In this document: piece by piece, positions 56,857 to 64,000 of the stretch
How the letters are laid out: each line of letters opens with the position of its first letter
Position numbering within the stretch: the first letter of the stretch is position 1
Origin: CF-118 sp035934385
GTDB lineage: Bacteria; Chloroflexota; Dormibacteria; Dormibacterales; Dormibacteraceae
NCBI GenBank assembly: GCA_035934385.1
Contig: DASYXY010000048.1
Span: forward strand, 1 to 64,000
DNA: 64,000 bases
Direction: 5' to 3'
Position numbers and translations under genes: made by a program
The notes under the pieces: model-generated
Told to the model about the DNA's origin: nothing
Databases searched by the model: none
The model's input: only the letters and a program-made list of their open reading frames with translations

Positions 56857-59800
56857 TTAAGTCGGCGTCGGGCCCTTCATACGAGCGGTCGGTCGGGGAT
56901 CGTCGGCCACCGGGTTCTCGAACGCCCCGATCGCGGGCGCGTCGGTGTACATCGACTCCTGGGGGATGAGCTTCAGCGAGCCGTTGTGCGCGGCGTCGAG
57001 CACCGCTTCGGCGACGTCGGGATGGAAATGCGTGCCGGCGCCCTGGCGCACCTGGTCGATCGCGACCTCGAGCGACATGCCCTTGCGGTAGGGACGGTCT
57101 GACGTCATTGCGTCGATGGCGTCGGCGGCGCTGGCGATCCACACGAAGATCGGCAGCTGGTCGCCCTTTTTGCGATCCGGGTAGCCCTTGCCGTCAAAGC
57201 GCTCGTGATGCGAGCGCACGATCATCAGCTCGTCGGTCAGCATCCTGAGGCCGCTCAAGATGTTGAAGCCGACGGTGGTGTGCGCCTTCATCTTCGCGAA
57301 CTCTTCATCTGTCAGCTTGCCCGGCTTCTGGAGCACCGCGTCCGGCACACCGATCTTCCCGATGTCGTGCAGGCTGACGCCGCGCTCGAGACGGACCCAG
57401 GCGACCTGGTCCTGCGGTGAATACTTCATCTGGCGCGCGATCATGAGCGCGTACTCCTTCACGCGGTACGAGTGGCCCGCCGTGTACGGGTCCCTCGCGT
57501 CGACGGCGTCGGCCAACGCTCCGAGCGCCGACAGGATGACCTCTTCGCGGTCCTTGAACAAGCGAGCGTTGTCGATACCGACAGCGGCTTGCGTCGCCAC
57601 CTCGGTGACGAGGTCGCGGTGGTCGTTGGTGAAAACGTGGCCGGCCTGGTAGTTGGCGAGAAACAGAACGCCGAGCGACTTTCCCCGCAGCATGATCGGC
57701 ACGCACAGCACTGCGCGGGGATTGAGCGGGCTGTCAGTCCCGGGCTTGCGCTCGATCGACTCCATGAAAGCCTGGCCGCTGGAGTGGACCTGGCGGCAGA
57801 TGTCGCCCCCGAGCCCGAGCGCGAGCTTCTCGGCCGTCTTCGAGTCGGTGCCGAAGCCACCCTTGAGGATCAGGCGCCCACCGTCGTCGAGCGCGAGGCA
57901 GCCGATCTTCGCGGACGAGGCTTTGGCCGCGCCCTCGAGCACCGTCTGCAGCACCTCGTTGAGGTCGAGGGTGGAGGTGGCGGCCTGCAGCACATCGTGC
58001 AGGGTCGTGAGCCAGCGGATGCTTCGCTCGTTGTCGTCGTAGCGCTCGGCGTTACGCACCGCGACGACCCCCTGGTTGCCGAGGGTCGACAGTACGCGCT
58101 GGTCGTCTTCCGTCCACTCACGCGGACGTACGTCGAACACGGTGAGCGTGCCCCAGAGCTGGCCCGCTTCGCTCATTGGTGTGCAAAGGGCGGATCGCAG
58201 TCCGTACGCCTTCAGGTCAGGCGGCGAGCTCAGGTCGAAGCTTGCGTTTGTGTCGGCGAGCGCGGTGACCTGCTGGCTGAGCATCACCGCGCCGACGATG
58301 CCCTGGCCGTTGTCGAACTCGAGCTTCTCGACCTCGGCTGGAAACCCCAGCGCCATGATCACGCCCTGTGTGCGTTTCGGAGTGGTGCGCGTCAGCAGGG
58401 CTGCGCTCGCGCTGGTCACTCGCGTCGCGGTCTCGAGCGTCTTCTGCTCGAGCACCCGCGCGCCCTGCGTCACCGTGGTAAGCGCCTTGGAGACCTCGTC
58501 GAGCGCGTCGAGCGCGGTGACGAGCTTCGACGCCTGGCCGGTCACCGTCGCGAGGATGCGCGAGTTCTCGACCGCGACGCCCGCCATCGAGCCGAGCTCC
58601 TCCAGGGCGGCCGCATCCTGCTGGTTGAAACCTGAGGCCGCGTTACGGCCGAGGCAGAGGGCGCCGAGCACGCCGTCCTTGCCGCCGATGGGCGCGAGCA
58701 GCTCGTTGACCGTGTGCGCCGAGGCGCTCGGCGTGATCCCGCTGAACACCCCTTCCTCCGCGGCTGCCTGGCTGCGAATCACTGTCTCGCCCTTGAGCAC
58801 GCGCAGCATCGGACCTTCTATCGGGGCAGGGGCGTCCTTGCCGTCGATGAAGACGAACGTGTTGTCTGGTTGGAACAGAGCTGCCCGGCCCGAGTCGTAG
58901 CGCACGACCCTGCCCACGCGATCCAGCACGAGAGTGAGGACCTGCTGCACGGTCTTGCCCGACGCCTCGGTGACGAGCTCGTTCATGAACGTGTAGCGCT
59001 CCGACTCGCGCTGGCTCAATGCCACCGCGTGGGCGCTCGCGAGCTGAGTGCCGGCGCGGCGGATGAGGGTCATGCCCAGGCGCCGGTCGTCGTCGGTGAA
59101 GCCGCCGGGCTTGTTGCCGAGCAGCACGAATCCGCCAACGCGATCGCCGATGAGCATGGGCAGCGCGAGCAGCCCCTCGACGGCCAGCTCGTCGGGCACG
59201 TAGTTCACGAGCTCCATCAGGCCTGACTTGTCGGTGCCCACGAACTCTCTCCGCGCATCGATCGAGCTGAGCAGCGGCCCCGCGTTCGATGCCCCGCGCG
59301 TCACCGCCTGCGGGTGCAGCCGGCCAAGTCCGACCCCCGGCGGCTGGGGCACGTACTGCTTGCCGTCCGCGGAGACGAGGTAGTTGCACGCGAACGTCGC
59401 GCCCAGCTGCTGCGCCAGCCGCGTCGTGAGCGCAGCGGCGTCGCCGGGCTGGGCGACCCCCTCGACGTCCTGGGTTGCGGCCATGAAGGCGCGGTGCTTC
59501 TCATCGAGCTGCGACTGCAGCTCAGCCAGCGAGTCGTGATCGTGCGCCAGCGCCACGTTGAAGCTGCGATAGGCGGTGATGCCCGTGAGGCCGCCGAGCG
59601 CGAGCAGCAGAAGGCCGCCCAGCTCGTACGGCAGCGATCGATCGGTGAAGTTGAAGTGGACGGACAGCACCGCGACCAGCAGCGCCGCGATCCCCGCCGG
59701 CACCGCGATCGTCCATTCCGAGTAAGCCGCTCCGGCCGCCGCCGCGAGGAGCCCCGCAATCGCGGGCACGACCACATCCGCGCCGGAACGTCCCGCCACG

Positions 59801-59883
59801 TTCAAGGAAGCGCCGGCAAGGATGAGCACCCCGGCCGCGACCGAGAAAGCGATCCTGATGGCGAACGAGGCTCGCAGTACCAC
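56857..59883 (-). CDS. Membrane-anchored HD-GYP protein with four GAF domains
   Basis: This 1,008-aa protein probably hydrolyses cyclic di-GMP. Four N-terminal membrane segments (about 8-125) are followed by four GAF-type sensor domains at roughly 145-290, 300-445, 455-610 and 618-790. The HD-GYP domain (about 800-960) has LADAVDARDPYTAGHSYRVK, LLHDIGKIGVPD and RSHHERFDGKGYPD, so the metal ligands look complete. Minus-strand TAGAAT (complement of 59896-59901) lies 11-12 nt before the GTG start. It is divergent from the (p)ppGpp enzyme, placing two second-messenger enzymes side by side. Its stop is 4 nt from that of proS. Confidence 0.9.
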   Translation of the reverse strand: MVLRASFAIRIAFSVAAGVLILAGASLNVAGRSGADVVVPAIAGLLAAAAGAAYSEWTIAVPAGIAALLVAVLSVHFNFTDRSLPYELGGLLLLALGGLTGITAYRSFNVALAHDHDSLAELQSQLDEKHRAFMAATQDVEGVAQPGDAAALTTRLAQQLGATFACNYLVSADGKQYVPQPPGVGLGRLHPQAVTRGASNAGPLLSSIDARREFVGTDKSGLMELVNYVPDELAVEGLLALPMLIGDRVGGFVLLGNKPGGFTDDDRRLGMTLIRRAGTQLASAHAVALSQRESERYTFMNELVTEASGKTVQQVLTLVLDRVGRVVRYDSGRAALFQPDNTFVFIDGKDAPAPIEGPMLRVLKGETVIRSQAAAEEGVFSGITPSASAHTVNELLAPIGGKDGVLGALCLGRNAASGFNQQDAAALEELGSMAGVAVENSRILATVTGQASKLVTALDALDEVSKALTTVTQGARVLEQKTLETATRVTSASAALLTRTTPKRTQGVIMALGFPAEVEKLEFDNGQGIVGAVMLSQQVTALADTNASFDLSSPPDLKAYGLRSALCTPMSEAGQLWGTLTVFDVRPREWTEDDQRVLSTLGNQGVVAVRNAERYDDNERSIRWLTTLHDVLQAATSTLDLNEVLQTVLEGAAKASSAKIGCLALDDGGRLILKGGFGTDSKTAEKLALGLGGDICRQVHSSGQAFMESIERKPGTDSPLNPRAVLCVPIMLRGKSLGVLFLANYQAGHVFTNDHRDLVTEVATQAAVGIDNARLFKDREEVILSALGALADAVDARDPYTAGHSYRVKEYALMIARQMKYSPQDQVAWVRLERGVSLHDIGKIGVPDAVLQKPGKLTDEEFAKMKAHTTVGFNILSGLRMLTDELMIVRSHHERFDGKGYPDRKKGDQLPIFVWIASAADAIDAMTSDRPYRKGMSLEVAIDQVRQGAGTHFHPDVAEAVLDAAHNGSLKLIPQESMYTDAPAIGAFENPVADDPRPTARMKGPTPT

Positions 59884-59966
59884 CGCGCTTCGAAATTCTA
59901 AGAGTGGGTATCACGGACTCAGACTTGGTAAGCGCGTGCCTCTCCTAAACTCAGCAGCAGCCTCGA

Positions 59967-62096
59967 ATGACGGTTTCTGAGCTCCTCCGGATAGCGGACC
60001 ACCTGGATCGCAAAGACCAGGAGATCGTCAGGCGGGCCTACGAGCGGGCGCTGGCCGCCCACGCCGGGCAGCGGCGCCTGTCGGGGGAGGAGTACGTGAA
60101 CCACCCGATGGAGGTGGCGGCGATCCTTGCCGACCTCGAGCTGGACGCAGAAACCCTGGCGGCGGCGCTCCTGCACGACACAGTCGAGGACACCCCGCTC
60201 ACGTCAGAGGCGGTGGAGCAGGAGTTCGGACCGGAGGTGGCTCGTCTGGTCGACGGCGTGACCAAGCTGGGTCGCATCTCGCTGCGCTCGGACCAGCAGC
60301 AGCAGGCGGAGAACATCCGCAAGATGATGGTCGCCATGGCGGAGGACCTCCGGGTGGTCCTCATCAAGCTCGCCGACCGGCTGCACAACATGCGCACCCT
60401 CGACCCGCTGCCCGAGGTCAAGCGCCGCAAGATCTCGCGCGAGACTCTCGACATTTACGCGCCGCTCGCGCACCGCCTCGGCATCGGCCAGATCAAGTGG
60501 GAGCTCGAGGATCTCGCGTTCCGCAACCTCGAGCCTGATGCATACGAGGACGTGGCGAAACGAATCGCGCGCAAGAGGCAAGACCGCGAGGTGCTGGTGA
60601 ACGACCTGAGCGATGTCCTGGCCCACGAGCTGGAGAAGGTGGGGATCATCGCTGACATCACCGGACGGCCGAAGCACATCTACTCCGTGTGGCAGAAGAT
60701 GACCCGCGACCAGAAGGACTTCACCGAGATCTACGACCTCTCGGCGATCAGGGTCCTCGTCGACAGCGTGAGGGACTGCTACGGCGTGCTCGGCGTGGTG
60801 CACTCGCTGTGGAAGCCGGTCCCTGGTCGCTTCAAGGACTACGTCGCCATGCCGAAGTCCAACGGCTATCAGTCGCTGCACACCACTGTGATCGCTCACA
60901 CCGGCGAGCCGATCGAGATCCAGATCCGCACGCAGGACATGCATCGAATCGCCGAGTTCGGCGTTGCCGCGCACTGGACTTACAAGGAGGGCGGCAAGGA
61001 CGCGAGCTTCGACCAGAAGCTGTCCTGGCTGCGAAGCCTGCTCGAGTGGCAGAACGAGGTGGGGGACGCCGAGTCGTTCGTGGACACGGTGAAGATCGAC
61101 CTCTTCCAGGACGAGGTCTACGTCTTCACTCCGAAGGGTGACGTGCTCAACCTGCCGGCCGGCTCGACGCCGGTCGACTTCGCCTACCGCATCCACACCG
61201 AGGTCGGCCACAGATGCGTGGGCGCCAAGGTCAACGGTCGCATGGTGCCCCTCGACTACGAGCTCAAGAACGGCGAGATCGTCGAGATCGTGACCACCAA
61301 GGCACCGCACGGACCGAGCCGAGACTGGCTCGGCTTCGTCAAGAGCGCCTCGGCGAAGGAGCGCATCCGGAAATGGTTCAAGAGCCAGCGGCGGGAGGAG
61401 AACGTCGCGAAGGGTCGCGACCTGCTCGACAAGGAGCTACACCGAATGCACCGCGTCGCGCTGGCAGAACTGCCCGAGAACAAGCTCGCAGAGATCGCCG
61501 GGGCGCACAAGTTCGCCACACCCGATGACTTCCTCGCGGCGATCGGCTATGGCGATCTCTCGCCGCACTCGGTCGTCATGCGCATGGCCATCAGCCACGA
61601 CGGATCCGGCGCGGACCTGCGGTCCATCCCTCTCATCCCAAGTGTGCAGCCGATCCCGCGCGTGCTCGTGCGCGGCGTCACCGGGCTGCTCACCAAGATC
61701 GCGCCGTGCTGTCAGCCCGTCCCGGGCGACCCCATCGTCGGCTATACGACACGCGGCCGCGGCGTCACGGTGCATCGCACCGACTGCATCAATGCGATCA
61801 ACGCCCAGGATCAAGCACGCGTCGTGGCCGTCGATTGGGACGTCAAGGCAAACCACCTCTATCCGGTCGCCATCAAGATCGAAGCCTTCGACCGTCAGGG
61901 CCTGATGCGGGACATCGCCACGGTCATCGCGGAGAACCACGTCAACATGTCCGCCCTGGACGTGAAGGTGCACGAGGACAGGACCGCTGTCGTTTCCACC
62001 ACGGTCGAGATCGATTCGCTGGCTCAGCTCTCGCGCCTCATGGAGAAGATCGAGGGCGTCCGCGACGTCCACACGGTGGCGCGCGAAGCGTCATGA
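59967..62096 (+). CDS. relA: Bifunctional (p)ppGpp synthetase/hydrolase RelA/SpoT
   Basis: The 709-aa long RSH protein makes and degrades the stringent-response alarmone. Hydrolase HD domain: NHPMEVAAILADL (His46), LLHDTVEDTPL (His70-Asp71, Glu74-Asp75). Synthetase: IYDLSAIRVLVDSVRDCY, YVAMPKSNGYQSLHTTV. TGS domain from about 385 (VYVFTPKGDVLNLPAGSTPVDFAY) and a C-terminal ACT domain (about 630-705; NHVNMSALDVKVHEDRTAVV). Hydrolase residues are intact, so it is probably bifunctional. TAAACT at 59946-59951 lies 15 nt before the ATG. The stop overlaps the fusion gene by 4 nt. Confidence 0.97.
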   Translation: MTVSELLRIADHLDRKDQEIVRRAYERALAAHAGQRRLSGEEYVNHPMEVAAILADLELDAETLAAALLHDTVEDTPLTSEAVEQEFGPEVARLVDGVTKLGRISLRSDQQQQAENIRKMMVAMAEDLRVVLIKLADRLHNMRTLDPLPEVKRRKISRETLDIYAPLAHRLGIGQIKWELEDLAFRNLEPDAYEDVAKRIARKRQDREVLVNDLSDVLAHELEKVGIIADITGRPKHIYSVWQKMTRDQKDFTEIYDLSAIRVLVDSVRDCYGVLGVVHSLWKPVPGRFKDYVAMPKSNGYQSLHTTVIAHTGEPIEIQIRTQDMHRIAEFGVAAHWTYKEGGKDASFDQKLSWLRSLLEWQNEVGDAESFVDTVKIDLFQDEVYVFTPKGDVLNLPAGSTPVDFAYRIHTEVGHRCVGAKVNGRMVPLDYELKNGEIVEIVTTKAPHGPSRDWLGFVKSASAKERIRKWFKSQRREENVAKGRDLLDKELHRMHRVALAELPENKLAEIAGAHKFATPDDFLAAIGYGDLSPHSVVMRMAISHDGSGADLRSIPLIPSVQPIPRVLVRGVTGLLTKIAPCCQPVPGDPIVGYTTRGRGVTVHRTDCINAINAQDQARVVAVDWDVKANHLYPVAIKIEAFDRQGLMRDIATVIAENHVNMSALDVKVHEDRTAVVSTTVEIDSLAQLSRLMEKIEGVRDVHTVAREAS

Positions 62097-63100
62097 CGGA
62101 GATGAAGCAGGAGATCCACCTGAGGGCCACGCCGGAGGAGGTGTGGCGGGAGATAACCAAGCAGGGCCGCAACAACTGGTACTTCATGCTCGACGTCGCC
62201 GGCGTCTTCGCCACGGGCGAGCGCGTTCTCTGGAAAGCAGGCGCCGATATTGCTGAGGAGGCGGAGGTCGTCGACGCCGATCCCCCGCGCCGCCTCGAGC
62301 TTCGCACCAGGCTCCTCTTCGCGCCCAACCTTGCCGCGCTGCCGCCGCACCGGGTCGTCTGGGAGGTTGCGCCCGACGACGGCGGGTCGCGCGTGACCCT
62401 GTCCTGGGAGGCGACTCCGCAGGCGAGCAATCTCTACGAATCCGAGGGCGAAGGCATCCTCCGAGGGCTCCGCCTGGCGGTGGACCCCTCGGCGTGGGCC
62501 GAGCTTGCGCGCCTGCCGGAGATCGGCGAGGTCGAGGTGCGCGACGTCACGCCCGAGCGGGTCGCCGACTACCTCGACTTCTTCGACCATCGAGCCTTTC
62601 GCGATTTCCCAGCTTGGCAGTCGTGCTACTGCATGGAGACCCACAGGCATAACACCGATGAGGAGTGGTCAGCCCGCACCGGCGCCGACAATCGCACGGA
62701 TATGCAAGCCATGATCGGCGACGGCCGCGTCACCGCCCTGCTTGCCTACGCCGACGGGAAGCCTGTCGGTTGGTGCAACTACGGCGAGACCACACGGCTC
62801 AGCGGCGTGATGATGAAGCTCAAGCTCGACGCGGCCGAGCACGAAGGGGTCGGCTCGATCTCATGCTTCGTCATCGCCTCGCAGTACCGCGGACATGGCG
62901 TCGCGACGAAGCTTCTGGATGCCGCCATCGAAAGGTTGAGGGCACGTCACGTGCGCGCTGTGGAGGCCTACCCGCGGCGCGGCGAGGAGGTCAGCGACCA
63001 GGCCCATTACCGCGGCTCGATGAGCATGTATCAGAAGGCAGGCTTTGAGCCATATCGTGAGATGGAGCGCTACTTCATCGTCCGCAAGCAATTGGCTTGA
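62093..63100 (+). CDS. SRPBCC - GNAT acetyltransferase fusion protein
   Basis: This 335-aa protein joins an SRPBCC/AHSA1-like ligand-binding half (residues 1-about 145: EIHLRATPEEVWREITKQG, VLWKAGADIAEEAEVVDADP, VTLSWEATP) to a GNAT acyltransferase half (about 150-335: VEVRDVTPERVADYLDFF, KPVGWCNYGE, ISCFVIASQYRGHGVATKLL with the acetyl-CoA motif, YQKAGFEPYREMERYFI). Neither substrate is known. ATG 62093 overlaps the relA stop by 4 nt, so expression is tied to the stringent-response enzyme. Confidence 0.82.
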   Translation: MTEMKQEIHLRATPEEVWREITKQGRNNWYFMLDVAGVFATGERVLWKAGADIAEEAEVVDADPPRRLELRTRLLFAPNLAALPPHRVVWEVAPDDGGSRVTLSWEATPQASNLYESEGEGILRGLRLAVDPSAWAELARLPEIGEVEVRDVTPERVADYLDFFDHRAFRDFPAWQSCYCMETHRHNTDEEWSARTGADNRTDMQAMIGDGRVTALLAYADGKPVGWCNYGETTRLSGVMMKLKLDAAEHEGVGSISCFVIASQYRGHGVATKLLDAAIERLRARHVRAVEAYPRRGEEVSDQAHYRGSMSMYQKAGFEPYREMERYFIVRKQLA

Positions 63101-63720
63101 AGCTGCACGTCGAGGCGACAGCTGATCGCCAGTTCGGGACCAACTCCTACCTGGTCGAGGACGAGGAGACCCAAGACGCTGTGATCATCGACGCCAACCT
63201 CGAGCCCGAGCTGATGGTCGATCTCGTCAAGAAGCGAGGCGCCACGGTCAGGGCGATCCTGCTCACCCATACCGACGTCGACCACATCGCGGGGCTTCCG
63301 TTGCTTCTGCAGGAGCTCGGCCTGGTGCCCGTGGCCGTGCACGACGCCGAGCGCTACGTGGTCACCGACTCCAAGCCGCTGCGCCGCCAGTTCCCGGTCC
63401 AGCTGCCGCCGATCGAGACCGTGACCGCGCTCGCCGAAGCCGCCACGTTCCGCGCGGGCTCACTCGAGTTCGAGGTGCTGCACACGCCCGGCCACAGCCC
63501 GGGCGGGGTGTCGCTGCGAATCGACGGCCATGTGTTCACCGGCGACGCGCTGTTCGCCGGCTCGATCGGCCGGTCAGACTTTCACAACTCCGACCCGAGC
63601 GCGCTGCTGGACGGAATCCGCACGCGGCTGATGTCCCTGCCCGACGAAACGATCGTCCACAGCGGTCACGGGCCCGACTCGACGATCGGTCGCGAAAGGG
63701 AATCCAACCCCTACTTGTAG
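63097..63720 (+). CDS. Metallo-beta-lactamase-fold hydrolase (glyoxalase II-like)
   Basis: This 207-aa protein has LTHTDVDHIAGLPLLL (the HxDxDH zinc motif with TDVDH), LHTPGHSPGGVSLRI, VFTGDALFAGSIGRSDF and VHSGHGPDSTIGRE. It resembles the hydroxyacylglutathione-hydrolase-like group of MBL proteins, whose substrates vary. The TTG start overlaps the stop of the fusion gene. Confidence 0.9.
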   Translation: MKLHVEATADRQFGTNSYLVEDEETQDAVIIDANLEPELMVDLVKKRGATVRAILLTHTDVDHIAGLPLLLQELGLVPVAVHDAERYVVTDSKPLRRQFPVQLPPIETVTALAEAATFRAGSLEFEVLHTPGHSPGGVSLRIDGHVFTGDALFAGSIGRSDFHNSDPSALLDGIRTRLMSLPDETIVHSGHGPDSTIGRERESNPYL

Positions 63721-63722
63721 TT

Positions 63723-64000
63723 CTAGCGATTTATCCCGATGATCACGATCAGGGCGGGGCCGAGCAGGATCAGCCACAGCGTCGGAAACACGCAGCCGAC
63801 GGTCGGCAGAAGAATCTTCAGCGAGGCACGCGCGGCATCGCCTCGGATCTTCAGGCGACGCTTCACACGCATCTGCGCGGCATGCCCGGCGATGGTGCGC
63901 GCGATCGGCACACCGGTGCGCTCCGCATGCAGGATCGAGCGCACCAGGCCGGCGAAGTCCTCTACACCAGTCGCCTCCGCCATCTCGTTCAGGGCGTCTG
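63723..64000 (-). CDS. TadC/GspF-like type II secretion protein, C-terminal part (5' end outside window)
   Basis: The window ends inside this gene. The visible 91 residues carry LVRSILHAERTGVPIARTIAGHAAQMRVKRR and a final membrane helix (LLPTVGCVFPTLWLILLGPALIVIIGINR; key pattern PTVGCVFP), matching the end of TadC-type T2SF proteins that assemble tad pili. The internal ATG at 63983 is not the true start because the frame continues past 64000. Confidence 0.8.
   Translation of the reverse strand, partial: DALNEMAEATGVEDFAGLVRSILHAERTGVPIARTIAGHAAQMRVKRRLKIRGDAARASLKILLPTVGCVFPTLWLILLGPALIVIIGINR

Overview
The window is about 64 kb of high-GC, gene-dense bacterial chromosome with almost no non-coding space. 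It reads as core genome; I see no prophage, insertion sequence, CRISPR array or tRNA gene. GTG and TTG starts are frequent, many genes overlap by 1-4 nt, and many operon-first genes have a TANNNT -10 box only 5-10 nt before the start codon, which suggests widespread leaderless transcription. Gene order (coaD, rpmF-fabD-acpP-rnc-smc-ftsY, ylxM-ffh-rpsP-khpA-rimM-trmD-rplS-rnhB-yraN, topA-rpsB-tsf-pyrH-frr-uppS-cdsA-dxr-rseP-ispG-proS), a type-3-like ProS, and Ku with a stand-alone LigD-type ligase fit a high-GC terrabacterial lineage such as Chloroflexota or Candidatus Dormibacterota, or a deep actinobacterial relative. The lineage call is an inference with low confidence.

Layout. 1-538 is the 3' end of a 23S rRNA gene with no 5S gene behind it. 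647-3985 is a complete riboflavin operon (ribD-ribE-ribBA-ribH). 4.1-20.4 kb is a mixed block: PQQ-propeller lipoprotein, PPOX-type flavoprotein, M16C peptidase, LiaI/LiaF-like membrane proteins, glutamate formiminotransferase opposite an AcuC-type deacetylase, rpmB opposite an Asp23 protein followed by a FakA/YloV kinase, an MpaB-type oxygenase, FTR1-like membrane proteins, recG and a LigB-type protein. 20.4-25.6 kb holds selD, rsmD, coaD, a coiled-coil protein, rpmF, fabD, acpP and rnc. 25.6-36.3 kb carries smc, ftsY, a PHP phosphoesterase, suhB, an AsnC-type ligand domain and the SRP/ribosome-maturation operon.

36.3-41.8 kb on the minus strand is a DNA-repair and transport block (Ku, LigD ligase, NmrA-like protein, ABC exporter). 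41.8-45.2 kb holds a metallo-hydrolase, comM and dprA. 45.3-56.9 kb is the topA and translation/isoprenoid/envelope operon. The end holds a four-GAF HD-GYP protein divergent from a RelA/SpoT enzyme, an SRPBCC-GNAT fusion, a second metallo-hydrolase and the tail of a TadC/GspF-type protein.

The main finding is selD. Conventional ORF calling would start it at GTG 20528, but the reading frame continues upstream through an in-frame TGA (20507-20509) exactly at the catalytic Cys/Sec position, and a bacterial-type SECIS hairpin begins 2 nt after that TGA. The gene is therefore a selenocysteine-containing selenophosphate synthetase, and the organism should encode SelA, SelB and tRNA-Sec elsewhere. 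Secondary findings are two genes (after coaD, and rnc) that seem to start at ATA codons overlapping the upstream stop, a possible CTG start after rpmB, several divergent gene pairs with overlapping -10 boxes, hairpins next to fabD and ftsY, and an SRPBCC-acetyltransferase fusion.
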